64,000 nucleotides of DNA from Oscillospiraceae bacterium (GCA_015064745.1 SVRR01000003.1:1-64000), one strand, 5' to 3'. Counted from the first letter of the stretch, positions 42,528-53,839 are shown. Notes: a model not told the origin generated them from the sequence alone. Program-made: numbers and translations.

Positions 42528-42558
42528 AAAAACAGCCGCCGGCATCACCGACGGCTGT
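42528..42558 (-). terminator. Terminator after the small frameshifted gene
   Basis: A 10-11-bp stem with one mismatch, a 5-base loop and a U5 tail on the minus strand, 6 bases past the stop at 42565. Confidence 0.75.
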
Positions 42559-42564
42559 ACGCAA

Positions 42565-42779
42565 TCAGGTACGAAATACGGCGGTGTCTTTATAAAACGC
42601 TTTTGCGACACGCATAGCTTCAGCGGTCGAGGCAACTCCGTAAAGCTCGCTTTCAACCGCAATTCTTTCGGTTAAAATCGATCTTGGCGGTCGAAGCGTC
42701 CAAGTGAAAAGCATTCTTCAAGACGAGCCGTACAGCAGAGGGGAGACCCCAATTCCTCCACGTGATACTTAACCTTCAT
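42565..42779 (-). pseudogene. Small gene broken by two single-base shifts, unknown family
   Basis: An AAAGGAC site and ATG at 42779 open MKVKYHVEELGSPLCCTAR. Frame 1 soon becomes unlike its start. The next frame gives LKNAFHLDASTAKIDFN and the third gives RIAVESELYGVASTAEAMRV, ending AFYKDTAVFRT and a stop at 42565. Deleting one base in each of two places (near 42720 and 42673) yields a clean product of about 70 aa over 215 bases, followed at once by a terminator. It sits 26 bases after the BY-kinase gene. The joined product is a reconstruction. No homologue recognised. Confidence 0.5.
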
Positions 42780-42805
42780 TGAAGTGTCCTTTCGACACCG
42801 AAGAA

Positions 42806-43714
42806 TCAATTTTCGTTCTTTTCCCTTTCGGTGCTTACGGGAGCAGTCTCTTCCGTGCTTACGGGAGCAGTCTCCTCGGACGCAGGATTCGCGCCCGCGT
42901 CGTTCAAAGCATATTTGTCATACTTGCCGTAATATCTTCCGTAATATCTTCCGTAATGTCTTCCGTATCTGCCGTAGTGCTTGCCACGGTAGTAATAAGA
43001 GCCGTTCTTTTCTTCGACATCGTTGATCATAATACCCGCGATCTTGCCGCCCACCTTTTCAATGCTTTCCGCGGCTGCCTGCACGGCACGGTAATCGCTT
43101 TGCTTCATGCGCACAACCAAAACATAGGCGTTGATCTGAGAAGCAACGATCGTAGCGTCGGAAATAATTCCGACAGGCGGAAGATCAATGAAAACGAAAT
43201 CGTACATTGTACGCACTTTTTCCATCAGCTCGGCGAATCGAGGGCTGTACAAAAGCTCAGCAGGCTTCGGAGGACATCTGCCCGACGCCAAAAGCGAGAG
43301 ATTCTCATAGCGCGTTTCCACGAACTCCGGCTCAGCGGAAACACCCGCAAGAAATTCGGAAAGACCGCTTTCGGACGACACCTCAAAGGCTGTTTTTTGC
43401 GCAGGCTTTCTCATGTCACAATCGATAATCAGCACGCGCTTTCCCGACATGGCAAAGGAGATGGCGAGGTTGGCGCAGGTCAAGGACTTACCGTCGTTCG
43501 GTGCTGCGCTGGTCACGCCAAGAACAGTGCCCCCATCCGCGGTGTTTCCGGAATAAAAGAGATTCGTGCGCGCCATGCGGTACGCCTCAAGGGTACGCAA
43601 CGTGCTTTTTTCGGTGATGAGATGCCTTCCGTGATTGACGTTGGTATCCGTCTTCTCCACTTTCCCGAAGAAGAGACCGACTCGTTTTTTTAAAGACCCG
43701 AAATCAAACTTCAT
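42806..43714 (-). CDS. cpsD: Bacterial tyrosine kinase, CpsD/CapB family
   Basis: 302 aa. P-loop SAAPNDGKSLTCANLA near residue 68, Walker A' VLIIDCDMRKP and Walker B FVFIDLPPVG. A Tyr-rich autophosphorylation tail follows from about residue 240 (YYYRGKHYGRYG, then three more GRYY-like units), and a duplicated EETAPVST peptide ends it. It works with the CpsC-type adaptor encoded upstream to control capsule or exopolysaccharide assembly. No glycosyltransferases are in the window. Confidence 0.9.
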   Translation of the reverse strand: MKFDFGSLKKRVGLFFGKVEKTDTNVNHGRHLITEKSTLRTLEAYRMARTNLFYSGNTADGGTVLGVTSAAPNDGKSLTCANLAISFAMSGKRVLIIDCDMRKPAQKTAFEVSSESGLSEFLAGVSAEPEFVETRYENLSLLASGRCPPKPAELLYSPRFAELMEKVRTMYDFVFIDLPPVGIISDATIVASQINAYVLVVRMKQSDYRAVQAAAESIEKVGGKIAGIMINDVEEKNGSYYYRGKHYGRYGRHYGRYYGRYYGKYDKYALNDAGANPASEETAPVSTEETAPVSTEREKNEN

Positions 43715-43738
43715 AACGCAATTCCTTTCTCACATCAG

Positions 43739-44458
43739 TCAAAGACGGGGAATCTGTCCGAGAATGGGGTACGCAAAACGATTTTTAACGTCATCCTCGG
43801 TCTTGATTCGGGTATCAAGCACGGAATACAGGAGAATCGCCGCATAAGGCAACACCGCGCCGAGTATCGCGCCAAGCAACACATTTGTGACCATGCTGGG
43901 AGAAATAAGCACGCCCGACTTAGGAGCCATGCTCGTCTCCACGTGGAACACGCCACTGAGGAGCTTTTCGGAGCGCTCGTTGATGACGTTACCGAACGCA
44001 TCCAACAAAACCTGCGCGTCCGCGGCGGAGTACGCACGGCACTGCACCGTGAAAACCGTGGTTACCTCTTCGTTGCTCGGAACCACGAAGGTGAATAGCG
44101 AGAGCAGGGTTGCGGCCGTATATTTGTTTTCAAGAACGTATACCTCGTCATTCTCGAGTTGAGCATGACGCTCCTCGACGAAACGCAAAACGCTTTCCAT
44201 CGTTTTCTCATTCATCAGGGAGTCTCCCAGCGTGCGAATAAGCTTTCCGCCGACGACGAGGCTGTTATTCATTGCGGCAAGGTCTCCCACCGTTCCGCTT
44301 TTCGGCACCAAAATGTATTTTGCGGAGGAGCGATACACCTTTTGTACGGCGGTTGCCGTATAGCACCAAAAGACCAAGCTGAGCAGAATCGCGCCGATAA
44401 CCATAAACAAAGCACTTTTCTTGAATACGCTCCACAAATCCTTTACGGAAATTTCCAT
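43739..44458 (-). CDS. cpsC: Chain-length determinant / tyrosine kinase modulator, CpsC (Wzz) family
   Basis: 239 aa. Two transmembrane helices (about residues 18-38 and 190-212) flank an extracytoplasmic domain with LVPKSGTVGDLAAMNNSL. The segment DTRIKTEDDVKNRFAYPILGQIP closes it, as in family members that activate the cognate kinase. Start at 44458 is set by AAGGAG about 10 bases upstream. First gene of a two- or three-gene operon with cpsD. Confidence 0.88.
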   Translation of the reverse strand: MEISVKDLWSVFKKSALFMVIGAILLSLVFWCYTATAVQKVYRSSAKYILVPKSGTVGDLAAMNNSLVVGGKLIRTLGDSLMNEKTMESVLRFVEERHAQLENDEVYVLENKYTAATLLSLFTFVVPSNEEVTTVFTVQCRAYSAADAQVLLDAFGNVINERSEKLLSGVFHVETSMAPKSGVLISPSMVTNVLLGAILGAVLPYAAILLYSVLDTRIKTEDDVKNRFAYPILGQIPRL

Positions 44459-44535
44459 ACGCTTTCGACTCCTTCTTAAAGAAAATGTGTGTCTTGCGAA
44501 ACCGCCATGCACACTTGTTCACTATATTTTTTATT

Positions 44536-44564
44536 ATTCTAGCACAATTTTCAGTCCGTGTCAA
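44536..44564 (-). promoter_or_regulatory. Promoter of cpsC-cpsD
   Basis: Minus strand TTGACA (44559-44564), a 17-base spacer and TAGAAT (44536-44541). Confidence 0.8.
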
Positions 44565-44619
44565 TACGCAAGCGCGTTTTTATATTTTATATTTTTATTA
44601 AATTATTTGCTGAATTAAA

Positions 44620-44653
44620 ATAAAAAGTCTCGCGGAGCACACGCTCCGCGAGA
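44620..44653 (-). terminator. Terminator of the uvrB-uvrA-dut operon
   Basis: A 10-bp perfect stem (44628-44653) 11 bases past the dut stop, followed by a U-rich run on the minus strand. Confidence 0.85.
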
Positions 44654-44664
44654 AATGCCGCGAT

Positions 44665-45096
44665 TTAAAGCCTTCCGGTCGAGCCGAAGCCGCCCGTCGA
44701 GCGTTCGGTCTCATCCAGCGTTTCGGAAAGCAAAAGCTCCACGGGAAGAAACGGGGCAACGACCATCTGCGCGACACGCTCCCCCGGCTCGACCGTCTCG
44801 GTTTTTTCGCTGTGGTTGTGTAACGCCACCATGATTTCGCCGCGATAATCGGCATCCACCACACCCACCTTGTTGGCGGGAGCAAGCCCACGCTTGGTGG
44901 CAATTCCGCTTCTCGCGTAAATGAAGCCCGCATACCCTTCGGGAATGGCGAGCGCGATGCCCGTATGCACGAGCACGGTTTCTCCCGCAGCTACGGTAAC
45001 GCCGTCCAGTGCGTAGAGATCCATTCCTGCCGCCATGGCAGTGCCTTTTGTGGGAAGGATGGCTCTTTCGTCTAACTTTTTCACCTTAATTTGCAT
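44665..45096 (-). CDS. dut: Deoxyuridine triphosphate nucleotidohydrolase
   Basis: 143 aa. Trimeric dUTPase motifs: [38 protein letters not shown] and the C-terminal GGFGSTGR that closes over the substrate. It splits dUTP and keeps uracil out of DNA. It overlaps the uvrA end by 11 bases, which ties nucleotide-pool cleansing to excision repair. Confidence 0.96.
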   Translation of the reverse strand: MQIKVKKLDERAILPTKGTAMAAGMDLYALDGVTVAAGETVLVHTGIALAIPEGYAGFIYARSGIATKRGLAPANKVGVVDADYRGEIMVALHNHSEKTETVEPGERVAQMVVAPFLPVELLLSETLDETERSTGGFGSTGRL

Positions 45097-47941
45097 CTTT
45101 ATGCTCCCTTCTTTGCACGCTCGTCATTTTTTTCTTAAGATATTTTCCCGTGTAGGAGTTTTCACACGCCATAACCTCCTCGGGCGTACCGCAAGCCACG
45201 AGCGTTCCACCGCCGTCGCCACCCTCAGGACCGAGGTCGATGATATAATCGGCGCATTTGATGAGGTCAAGATTGTGCTCGATAACGATCACGGTGTTAC
45301 CGCCCTCCACAAGGCGTTCAAGGATGGCGATCAGCTTTGAAACGTCCTCCGTATGAAGCCCTGTTGTCGGCTCGTCGAGAATATAGACCGTTTTTCCCGT
45401 TGAGCGCTTAGCAAGCTCGGTCGCAAGCTTCACCCGCTGTGCTTCACCGCCCGACATGGTGGTGGAGGGCTGTCCGATCTTGATATAACCCAAGCCAACG
45501 TCAAAGAGCGTTTGCAGCTTTCTCGTGATGGAGGGAATGCCGTGAAAGAAGGCAAGCCCCTCCTCCACCGTCATTTCCAAAACATCACTGATATTCTTCC
45601 CCTTGTAAGTGACCTCCAGCGTTTCCCTGTTATAACGCTTTCCGCCGCAGGCATCGCATTTGACATAGACGTCGGGCAGAAAATGCATTTCGATCTTTCG
45701 AACACCGTCACCTTCACACTCCTCGCATCTGCCGCCGCGCACGTTGAAGGAAAAACGCCCTGCGCCATACCCTCTCGCCTTGGCATCGGGTGTCACGGCG
45801 AAAAGATTTCTGATGTCGGTAAAAAGTCCCGTATAGGTGGCGGGATTGGATCTTGGGGTTCTGCCGATGGGCGACTGGTCAATGGCAATAACCTTATCGA
45901 GCACCTCGTAACCGAAAACGCCCCCCGATTTCCCGGGGTGTGTGAAGGCGCGGTTGAGCACCCTTTGCAGCGTGCGCAAAAGCACCGCGTTAACAAGCGA
46001 GGATTTGCCCGACCCCGAAACCCCCGTCACGCAGGTGAAGGTGCCGAGCGGAATATCCACGGAGAGCTTTTTCAGGTTGTTCTCCTCGGCATCCTTGACG
46101 CGAAGAAAATGACCGTTGCCCGACCGTCTGCACATGGGAACAGGGATACATTTTCGTCCCGAAAGATAGTCTCCCGTAATGGATTCTTTACATTTTCCAA
46201 CTTCTTCCGGGGTGCCTGCCGCTACGACGTAGCCACCGTGGATACCCGCGCCGGGACCGATATCGACGAGATAATCCGCCGCTTCCATGGTCTCCTCATC
46301 ATGCTCTACAACAATGACGGTATTGCCGAGATCGCGCAGTTCTTTGAGTGTTGCGATCAGCTTGCTGTTATCTCTTTGATGAAGACCGATGCTCGGCTCG
46401 TCAAGAATATAAAGCACGCCGACAAGAGAAGAACCGATCTGTGTCGCCAAGCGAATACGCTGTGCTTCACCGCCCGAAAGAGATCCTGCGCTTCTGCCAA
46501 GCGTCAAATACCCAAGTCCGACGCGAGAAAGGAAGGATAGGCGGGAACGGATCTCCTTCAAAACTTCTTTTGCGATACGCGCTTCACTCTCACCGAGCGT
46601 CAGCGCTTCGAAAAAGGGCAACAGCTTATCTACCGCCATGCGGCAGACCTCGTCAATGTTTTTTCCGCCGACGGTCACGGCAAGCACGTGGTCGGAAAGG
46701 CGCGCGCCGCGGCAAGCGGGACAGGGCGCGTCTTCAATAAATTCGTCGTAATAATCCTTGCCAAAGCTGTTTGCCCTGCGTTCAATGGCAGAGAGAACGC
46801 CCTCAAAAGCGACGATCTGCTCACGGCGGACATTTTCAAAATGGCGTACGATATGATAAGTCTTATCCTTTACGCCATAGAGCAAGGCGTTCAGCGCCTC
46901 GTCGGAAAAGTCCTTGATAGGCGTATCCAGAGTAAAGCCGAAATCCTTTCCCACCGCCGCATAAAGAGGACCTGCCCAGCCGTCCTCCTCCATGGTCTTG
47001 AAGCCATTGACGGCGATCGCGCCCTCGCGAAGCGAAAGCGAAGGATCGGGGATGATCTTTTCAGGCGAAAGAATGCGCTCGCTTCCGAGGCCTCCGCATT
47101 TCGGGCATGCACCCATCGGATTATTAAAGGAAAACATCCGCGGCTCAAGCTCACCGAAGGAGATACCGTGCTCCTCGCAAGCATATTTCTGCGAAAAGGA
47201 AAGCACCTCTCCCTCACCTTCACGCGGAACGGTGCGGATCTCCACCCTGCCGTCGGCAAGGCGAAGCGCCGTCTCCACGGAATCGGCAAGGCGCGAGCGA
47301 ATATCCTCGCGCATCACAAGACGGTCAAGCACCACCGAAAGATCGTGCTTTTTGTTTTTCTCAAGCCTGATCTCCTCGGAAAGGTCGTACTGTATTCCGT
47401 CCGCAAGCACACGAACGTAGCCCGAACGGCGCGCGTCAGCAAGCACCTTTTCATGTGTTCCCTTCTGTCCCTTGACAATGGGGGCAAGCACAAGAAAGCG
47501 CTCCCCTTCGGGAAGTGCGAGTATCTGCTCCAAAATGCGCTCGGTCGTCTGCTGACGGATCTCCTTGCCGCAAACAGGACAATGAGGAATGCCAACGCGG
47601 GCATAAAGAAGGCGCAAATAGTCATAAATCTCGGTGACCGTTCCGACCGTGGAGCGAGGGTTCTTTGAGGTTGTCTTTTGGTCAATGGAAATGGCGGGCG
47701 ACAGCCCCTCGATAAAATCCACGTCCGGCTTATCTAACTGTCCGAGAAACATACGCGCATAGGAGGACAAGGACTCAACGAAGCGCCTATGTCCCTCGGC
47801 GTAAATGGTATCAAACGCGAGGGAGGATTTTCCCGACCCCGACAGTCCGGTAAAAACGGTGAGCGTATCACGGGGGACGGTAATATCAATGTTTTTCAGG
47901 TTGTGCGTACGGGCACCCCGCACGGTCAAATTATTTTTCAT
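45086..47941 (-). CDS. uvrA: UvrABC excinuclease subunit A
   Basis: 951 aa, full length. Two ABC ATPase halves: Walker [15 protein letters not shown] near residue 32 and [13 protein letters not shown] near 640, signature loops [11 protein letters not shown] and [11 protein letters not shown]. Zinc modules begin CPKCGGLG near 275 and CEECEGDG near 735. It recognises damaged DNA and loads UvrB. It overlaps uvrB by 11 bases. Confidence 0.98.
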   Translation of the reverse strand: MKNNLTVRGARTHNLKNIDITVPRDTLTVFTGLSGSGKSSLAFDTIYAEGHRRFVESLSSYARMFLGQLDKPDVDFIEGLSPAISIDQKTTSKNPRSTVGTVTEIYDYLRLLYARVGIPHCPVCGKEIRQQTTERILEQILALPEGERFLVLAPIVKGQKGTHEKVLADARRSGYVRVLADGIQYDLSEEIRLEKNKKHDLSVVLDRLVMREDIRSRLADSVETALRLADGRVEIRTVPREGEGEVLSFSQKYACEEHGISFGELEPRMFSFNNPMGACPKCGGLGSERILSPEKIIPDPSLSLREGAIAVNGFKTMEEDGWAGPLYAAVGKDFGFTLDTPIKDFSDEALNALLYGVKDKTYHIVRHFENVRREQIVAFEGVLSAIERRANSFGKDYYDEFIEDAPCPACRGARLSDHVLAVTVGGKNIDEVCRMAVDKLLPFFEALTLGESEARIAKEVLKEIRSRLSFLSRVGLGYLTLGRSAGSLSGGEAQRIRLATQIGSSLVGVLYILDEPSIGLHQRDNSKLIATLKELRDLGNTVIVVEHDEETMEAADYLVDIGPGAGIHGGYVVAAGTPEEVGKCKESITGDYLSGRKCIPVPMCRRSGNGHFLRVKDAEENNLKKLSVDIPLGTFTCVTGVSGSGKSSLVNAVLLRTLQRVLNRAFTHPGKSGGVFGYEVLDKVIAIDQSPIGRTPRSNPATYTGLFTDIRNLFAVTPDAKARGYGAGRFSFNVRGGRCEECEGDGVRKIEMHFLPDVYVKCDACGGKRYNRETLEVTYKGKNISDVLEMTVEEGLAFFHGIPSITRKLQTLFDVGLGYIKIGQPSTTMSGGEAQRVKLATELAKRSTGKTVYILDEPTTGLHTEDVSKLIAILERLVEGGNTVIVIEHNLDLIKCADYIIDLGPEGGDGGGTLVACGTPEEVMACENSYTGKYLKKKMTSVQRREHKDAN

Positions 47942-49901
47942 TGGAAGCTCTCAATTCTTTGATTTTATCGCGCAAGGCGGCGGCTCTTTCAAATTCAAGG
48001 CGAGAGGCGGCGCGCTTCATTTCGGCAGAAAGGGCGGCGATCTCCTTCTCCTTTTCCTCGGCAGTCATGCGGCGGCGAGGCGTTTCCTTTTCGCCCGTAT
48101 CCTTCTTGCCGATCTCAATAAGATCGCGCACCGCCTTTTTGACCGACGTCGGCGTAATACCGTGCTTTTCGTTGTACGCCTGTTGAATGGCGCGGCGGCG
48201 TTTCGTTTCATCCATACATATTTGCATGGATCGAGTAACGCTATCGGCATACATGATAACCCTGCCGTTTTCGTTCCGCGCGGCTCTGCCGACCGTTTGG
48301 ATCAGAGAGGTCACGGAGCGCAAAAAGCCCTCTTTGTCGGCATCAAGCACGGCAACCAAGGAGACCTCGGGGATATCAAGACCCTCCCTTAAAAGGTTGA
48401 TACCGACGAGCACGTCAAAAACGCCCATACGCAGGTCTCGAATGATCTCCTGTCTTTCCATGGTTTCGACGGTATGATGAATATATTTGACCTTGATATC
48501 CTGCGCGGCGAGGTGGTCTGTCAAGTCCTCTGCCATTTTCACGGTGAGGGTGGTAACGAGCACCTTCTCTCCGCGTGCCGTGACCTCACGGATCTCACCA
48601 ATCAGGTCGTCGATCTGTCCCTCGATGGGACGAACCTCAATTTCGGGGTCAAGAAGCCCCGTCGGACGGATGATCTGCTCAACGGTATTTACAGAATGCT
48701 CTCTTTCATAATCGGCAGGTGTCGCGCTCACGAAAACGGCTTGGTGGATACGCTCCTCAAACTCCTCAAAGAAGAGGGGACGGTTGTCCGCGGCAGAGGG
48801 GAGACGGAAGCCGTATTCAATAAGATTTTGCTTGCGTGCGCGGTCACCGCCGCTCATGCCCCGCACCTGTGGCAGGGTGACGTGGGATTCGTCCACAAAA
48901 AGAAGGAAGTCCTTGGGCATATAGTCAAGGAGCGTATAGGGCGTTGATCCCGGCTCTCTGCCCGCAAGGACGCGGGAATAGTTCTCCACGCCGGAGCAAA
49001 AGCCCACCTCACGGAGCATTTCCATATCGTAAAGGGTACGCTCCTCAATTCTTTGCGCCTCAAGAAGCTTTCCCTGCGACTTAAAATACGCAACCCTCTC
49101 GCGCATCTCGTTTAAGATGGTCTCCACGGCGGTCTTGCGCTTTTCGTCCGAGACGGCGTAGTGCGTTGCGGGAAATATGGCGGCATAAGCAAGATTTTCG
49201 ATGACCTCGCCCGTTAAAACGCGAATTTTCGAAACACGGTCCACCTCGTCGCCAAAGAACTCTACGCGGATCGCCTCGTCGGTAGAGGAGGCGGGAAAGA
49301 TCTCCACGACGTCGCCGCGCACGCGGAATTTGTCACGCACGAAATTGAGGTCGTTGCGCTCGTAGCTGATGGAAACCAATTTTTTGACAAGCTCATCGCG
49401 TGAAAGCTGCATTCCCGGTCTTACGGCAGCGAGCAGGCTTTCGTATTCCTCGGGGTCACCGAGCGAATAGATGCAAGAAACGCTGGCGACGATGATCACG
49501 TCTCGGCGTTCAAAAAGCGCCGATGTAGCAGAGTGTCGCAGCTTATCGATCTCATCGTTGATGAGAGCGTCCTTTTCGATATACATATCCTTTCCGGGAA
49601 TGTATGCTTCGGGCTGATAGTAGTCGTAATAGGAAACAAAGTATTCTACCGCGTTTTCGGGAAAGAACTCACGGAACTCGGAGCAAAGCTGTGCGGCAAG
49701 GGTCTTATTGTGCGCAAGCACGAGTGTCGGTCGGTTAACCTTCGCGATAACGTTTGCCATAGTAAATGTCTTGCCCGAGCCGGTAACGCCCACAAGCGTC
49801 TGCATACGGTCTCCGCGAAGCACGCCGTCCGTTAAGGCGGCAATCGCTTCGGGCTGGTCACCGGTTGGCTGATAATCGCTCTTCAACTTAAAATGATCCA
49901 T
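47931..49901 (-). CDS. uvrB: UvrABC excinuclease subunit B
   Basis: 656 aa. Walker [12 protein letters not shown] near residue 39, the beta-hairpin region [21 protein letters not shown] and helicase motif VGRAARN are intact, and the UVR motif ([16 protein letters not shown]) ends it. It verifies damage and positions the UvrC cut; uvrC is not in the window. First gene of the operon. Confidence 0.98.
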   Translation of the reverse strand: MDHFKLKSDYQPTGDQPEAIAALTDGVLRGDRMQTLVGVTGSGKTFTMANVIAKVNRPTLVLAHNKTLAAQLCSEFREFFPENAVEYFVSYYDYYQPEAYIPGKDMYIEKDALINDEIDKLRHSATSALFERRDVIIVASVSCIYSLGDPEEYESLLAAVRPGMQLSRDELVKKLVSISYERNDLNFVRDKFRVRGDVVEIFPASSTDEAIRVEFFGDEVDRVSKIRVLTGEVIENLAYAAIFPATHYAVSDEKRKTAVETILNEMRERVAYFKSQGKLLEAQRIEERTLYDMEMLREVGFCSGVENYSRVLAGREPGSTPYTLLDYMPKDFLLFVDESHVTLPQVRGMSGGDRARKQNLIEYGFRLPSAADNRPLFFEEFEERIHQAVFVSATPADYEREHSVNTVEQIIRPTGLLDPEIEVRPIEGQIDDLIGEIREVTARGEKVLVTTLTVKMAEDLTDHLAAQDIKVKYIHHTVETMERQEIIRDLRMGVFDVLVGINLLREGLDIPEVSLVAVLDADKEGFLRSVTSLIQTVGRAARNENGRVIMYADSVTRSMQICMDETKRRRAIQQAYNEKHGITPTSVKKAVRDLIEIGKKDTGEKETPRRRMTAEEKEKEIAALSAEMKRAASRLEFERAAALRDKIKELRASNEK

Positions 49902-49934
49902 GTCGCACCTCCTTCACATACTTTCTCATTATAT

Positions 49935-49963
49935 ATTTTACCACAACCGTTTTGAAATGTAAA
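49935..49963 (-). promoter_or_regulatory. Promoter of uvrB-uvrA-dut
   Basis: Minus strand TTTACA (49958-49963), a 17-base spacer and TAAAAT (49935-49940). No LexA box of the GAAC-N4-GTTC type was seen around it. Confidence 0.6.
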
Positions 49964-50003
49964 GGTGATTGCAATAAAAAACCAAAAAAACTCAACAATT
50001 GTC

Positions 50004-50032
50004 TTCACAATACTCTTTGGGTTTGTTATAGT
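50004..50032 (+). promoter_or_regulatory. Promoter of the Gfo/Idh/MocA gene
   Basis: TTCACA (50004-50009), a 17-base spacer and TATAGT (50027-50032), about 70 bases before the start at 50103. Confidence 0.55.
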
Positions 50033-50102
50033 GAAAATGTACAGGTTTTATACTTGATTACATCTCAATTCAAACAAAACGTACACAACGGAGGATTTTC
50101 CC

Positions 50103-51267
50103 ATGGCAGATTTGAACGCTTTTGAAAAATCTCAAGACGTCGAGACTGTCGATACCAACCGTAAGATGGCGTTGCCATCATCGGTACGGGATGGATCGCG
50201 GACTCTCACATCGAGGCTTACAAAAAGCAGCCCGACGTTGAGATCGTCGCAGGCTGTGACCTTGTTCCCGGCAAGGCAGCCGCTTTCTTCGCAAAGCACG
50301 GCGTCGAAGGCGTAAAGACCGATTATAAGGACAACGTTGAGATGCTCGCAGACAAGTCTCTTAAGCTCGACTGCGTCAGCATTTGTACCTATAACCGTCA
50401 GCACGCGCCCTGCGCAATTCACGCGCTTGACGCAGGCGTGAACGTTCTTCTTGAAAAGCCCATGTGCGTTACCATGGAGGAGGCAGAGGAGATCATCCGT
50501 GCCGAAAAGCGCAGCGGCAAGGTGCTTTCCATCGGCTTCCAGCCCCGCTTTAACAAGAATATGCTGAGGATCAAGCAGATCGTCGAATCGGGCGAGCTTG
50601 GTGACATCTACTACATCCAAACGGGCGGCGGACGCCGTCGTGGCATTCCTACCCCCTTCGGCACCACCTTTATTGAGGACGCGACCGCAGGTCTCGGTGC
50701 GCTCGGCGATATCGGCTGCTACTCTCTCGACCTCGTGCTCAACGCGATCGGCTATCCGAAGCCTCTTACCGTTTCGGGTCACAAGGCAGGCATTTTCGGC
50801 AAGGATCCGAACTGCGTCTGCTACCACGGTCACAGCGGGTACGCCGCAAAGTTTGAGGTAGATGACCGGGCATCCGCTTACATCCGTCTGGAGGGCGGTA
50901 TTACCGTCGACTTCCGTATCGCTTGGGCAATGAATATTGACACCCCGGCGACACCATCATTCTCGGTACGAAGGGCGGTCTTCGCGTTCCCTCTACCGAC
51001 TGCTGGAACGGTATTCTCGATAAGCCCTGCACACTCTATCACGAGGTTGCGGGCGTGCAGGTAGAGACGGTCATTCCTCTCGTTCCCAACGACGACCTTT
51101 GGCATCTCAAGATCCGTTCCTTCCTTGACGCCTCCAAGTGTGGCGGCGCGGCTCCCGTATCCTCGAAGGAGATCTACTACAACCAGGCGATCCTCGACGG
51201 TATTTCGAAGTCTAGCGAAATCGGCAGAGAGATCGAGCTGAACCTGAAGGATTGGGATGCTATCTAA
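50103..51267 (+). pseudogene. Gfo/Idh/MocA family oxidoreductase, two frameshifts
   Basis: Three frames join into one protein of about 388 aa. Frame 1 codes MADLNAFEKSQ to NRKM. After a missing base near 50164, frame 2 gives the Rossmann motif VAIIGTGWIADSHIEAY, LEKPMCVTMEEAEEI and GFQPRFNKN. After a second missing base near 50944, frame 3 gives GDTIILGTKGGLRVP and ends with PVSSKEIYYNQAILDGI and DWDAI. The product would be an NAD(P)-dependent sugar or inositol oxidoreductase. Promoter and terminator are intact, so the breaks are recent or are sequence errors. Confidence 0.85.
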
Positions 51268-51279
51268 TATTTAAATAAC

Positions 51280-51313
51280 AAAAAGATGCACACCGCGGTG
51301 TGCATCTTTTTTT
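51280..51313. terminator. Bidirectional terminator between the Gfo/Idh gene and ppa
   Basis: A 16-bp perfect inverted repeat centred on CCGCGG with A5 and T7 flanks. Confidence 0.9.
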
Positions 51314-51323
51314 GCAGGCGAGA

Positions 51324-51857
51324 TCACTTGCAGAAATTTTCGATATAGCTGTCAATCGCTTCGCGAATGATCTTAACCGCCTCTTCCCTGCCGCTGACCT
51401 CGTTGACAGCTGTCTCCTTGTTCTCAAGATTCTTGTAAACGGTGAAAAAGTGGCGCATCTCCTCAAAGATGTGTCTCGGGAGCTGATTGATGTCCGTGTA
51501 CTGATTGTAGGTTGGATCGCCGAAGGGGATAGCTATGATCTTGGCATCGTTTCTGCCGTTGTCAATCATGGAGATCACGCCGATGGGATAAGCGCGCACG
51601 AGCACGAGGGGCTCCACAGGCTCAGAGCAAAGCAAGAGCACGTCAAGCGGGTCGTTATCTTCACCGTAGGTGCGGGGGATAAAGCCGTAATTGGCAGGAT
51701 AGTGCGTTGAGGTGTGGAGAATGCGGTCAAGCTGAATAAGACCCGTTTCCTTGTCCAACTCGTATTTTTTCTTGCTCCCCTTGGAAATCTCGATCACGCA
51801 AACGAAATCCTCACTGCCGATACGCTTAGGGGAAATATCATGCCAAATGTTCGACAT
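51324..51857 (-). CDS. ppa: Inorganic pyrophosphatase (family I)
   Basis: 177 aa. [27 protein letters not shown] contains the metal-binding D-x-D-P-x-D signature near residue 68, and [19 protein letters not shown] gives further acidic ligands. It hydrolyses pyrophosphate in the cytoplasm. It follows the ABC-F gene by 50 bases; no separate promoter is clear. Confidence 0.95.
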   Translation of the reverse strand: MSNIWHDISPKRIGSEDFVCVIEISKGSKKKYELDKETGLIQLDRILHTSTHYPANYGFIPRTYGEDNDPLDVLLLCSEPVEPLVLVRAYPIGVISMIDNGRNDAKIIAIPFGDPTYNQYTDINQLPRHIFEEMRHFFTVYKNLENKETAVNEVSGREEAVKIIREAIDSYIENFCK

Positions 51858-51907
51858 ATTTTCACGCTTCCTGCCGTATAAACGGCGATTAAAGTTTATT
51901 GTATAAA

Positions 51908-53839
51908 TTACGCTTCGTTCTCCATGACCAGCTCGTAAAGCGAAAGAAGCTCCTCATCAAGAGACGAAAGCTCCTCTTCGATGGCGGCAGCGCGCGTGTA
52001 ATCGGTCGCGGCAGAACCGTAAAGCTCCGTCTTCAATTCCTCGATGCGTGCTTCCACCACGGGAATGCGCGCCTGTGCGCGTTCCAGCTTTTTCCTTGCA
52101 GCGCGAGCGACCGCCTCTTCCCTCTTTTTCTTTTCGTAGGACTCCTTACCCTCGCTTTTTTGTACGGGAGCTTCCGTTTTCGCCGTAGCCTCACGCTCGG
52201 CGCGCGTGCGCAAGAAGGCGGCATATGCCGTCTCGTCCTCAAACGGGGTATAGCTCCGTGTACCCTTTTCCGCTGCGGGATAAAGCTCCACGAGACGCGT
52301 CGCCACGCGGTCGATAAAATAGCGATCGTGCGACACGGCGAGCACCGTACCGGGGAAAGCGATGAGTGCCGTTTCAAGCGCCTCGCGTGAGCCGATATCA
52401 AGGTGGTTGGTCGGCTCGTCAAGCAAAAGCACGGACACGGGCTTCAACATTAGCTTCGCAAGCGTCAACCGTGCGCGTTCGCCGCCCGAAAGCGCTTTGA
52501 TCGGCTTGTCCACGTCCTCTCCCGTAAAGAGAAAGAGGGCGAGGGCGGAACGGATCTCTCCTACCGTTTTCTGCGGATATTCGTCGTGGAGCTCCTCAAA
52601 CACGGTCTTATCCTCGTGAAAGGATCTCGTCTCCTGATCATAGTAACCGATCTTAGCATCCTCGGCAAAGCGGATACGTCCGCCATCCGGCATAAGCTTT
52701 CCGGTGAGCAGCTTCATAAGAGTAGATTTTCCCGTACCGTTCGCGCCGAGAAGCAGAACGCGCTCATCACGTCTGATTTCAAAGGAAACCTTCTTCAAAA
52801 GTGCATTCGCGCCATAGGAAAAGTCGAGCTCCGTCACCGAAAGCACCTCTTGGCTATACAGCTGCTCGTTCTGAAAGGAAAAGTGCACCGTGCGCGCAGG
52901 TCCTTTTACCGCTTCAACCTTTTCCATGCGATCGAGCTGCTTTTGCTTGGCACGAATGGTAACGAAGTTGTGCGCCTGTCCGCATCGGCGCTGAAATTCA
53001 ATGTTCGCCTCAATGCGGGCAATGATCTTTTTTTGCTCACGGTAACGCTTGTCCTGTGCCGCCTCGTCCTCCGCCTGCATTTGCTTTGCTTCGGTGTAAG
53101 ACTTCGGGTAAAGCCTTGCAGCGCCGTCCGAGATCATAAGTGTTTTGGTAGTCACCTTATCCAAAAAATAACGGTCATGTGAAATAACCAAAACCGTCTT
53201 GGGATAGATGCGGAGAAACTCTTCGAGCCACACGAGCGCATCGATGTCGAGGTGGTTTGTCGGCTCATCAAGGAGTAAAACGTCGGGGGTGGAGGCGAGA
53301 AGCTTGGCAAGCGCAAGACGGGTGACCTGACCGCCCGAAAGTGAGCCGACGGGACGCATAAGCTCCTCTTCGGAAAAGCCCATGTGAAGAAGCATTCCTC
53401 TTGCGTGAGAACGGAAGGTCATACCACCCTTCGCGACAAATCTCTCGTGCAGACGAGCGAGAGAGGTGGAAAGGCGCATGACGTCCTCATTCCACTCTGC
53501 TTTTGCGAGTGCCGCTTCCTCGCGTGCGATCTGTCCTTCTAAGGAAAGGAGCTCTCCGTAGCTTGAAAGGACGTAGTCAAGAAGCGTCCTTTCCCCTGTT
53601 TCGGGGTTCACCGCCTCGTCCTGACGCAGCACGCCCAGCGTGCGCTCCTTCGCCAAAAACACCGCGCCCGCACTCGGCACGTATTCTCCCGTCAAAAGAC
53701 GGAAAAGGCTGGTTTTCCCCGCACCGTTTACGCCGACGACACCAAGTCTGTCTCCCTCGTTTAAGGAAAAGCTGATATTCTTAAGAATCTCCTTCTCTCC
53801 AAAAGAGAGTGATAGGTCATGGGTACTGAGTACGGTCAT
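51908..53839 (-). CDS. ABC-F family ATPase
   Basis: 643 aa. Two ABC cassettes: Walker [12 protein letters not shown] near residue 36 and [11 protein letters not shown] near 375; signatures [15 protein letters not shown] and [15 protein letters not shown]; both Walker B segments read [13 protein letters not shown] linker of about 80 residues and a C-terminal charged coiled coil (about 550-640) complete a YdiF/Uup-like layout. No transmembrane part. ABC-F proteins act on ribosomes; whether this one gives antibiotic resistance cannot be told. Confidence 0.92.
   Translation of the reverse strand: MTVLSTHDLSLSFGEKEILKNISFSLNEGDRLGVVGVNGAGKTSLFRLLTGEYVPSAGAVFLAKERTLGVLRQDEAVNPETGERTLLDYVLSSYGELLSLEGQIAREEAALAKAEWNEDVMRLSTSLARLHERFVAKGGMTFRSHARGMLLHMGFSEEELMRPVGSLSGGQVTRLALAKLLASTPDVLLLDEPTNHLDIDALVWLEEFLRIYPKTVLVISHDRYFLDKVTTKTLMISDGAARLYPKSYTEAKQMQAEDEAAQDKRYREQKKIIARIEANIEFQRRCGQAHNFVTIRAKQKQLDRMEKVEAVKGPARTVHFSFQNEQLYSQEVLSVTELDFSYGANALLKKVSFEIRRDERVLLLGANGTGKSTLMKLLTGKLMPDGGRIRFAEDAKIGYYDQETRSFHEDKTVFEELHDEYPQKTVGEIRSALALFLFTGEDVDKPIKALSGGERARLTLAKLMLKPVSVLLLDEPTNHLDIGSREALETALIAFPGTVLAVSHDRYFIDRVATRLVELYPAAEKGTRSYTPFEDETAYAAFLRTRAEREATAKTEAPVQKSEGKESYEKKKREEAVARAARKKLERAQARIPVVEARIEELKTELYGSAATDYTRAAAIEEELSSLDEELLSLYELVMENEA

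Noticed and set aside
42928..42982. Tandem CCGTAATATCTT-like repeats considered as a CRISPR or regulatory repeat
   Set aside because: They encode the Tyr/Gly-rich tail of the kinase in frame, are contiguous and lack spacers.
49902..50102. LexA/SOS box between uvrB and the Gfo/Idh gene
   Set aside because: No GAAC-N4-GTTC palindrome or close variant was found near either promoter.
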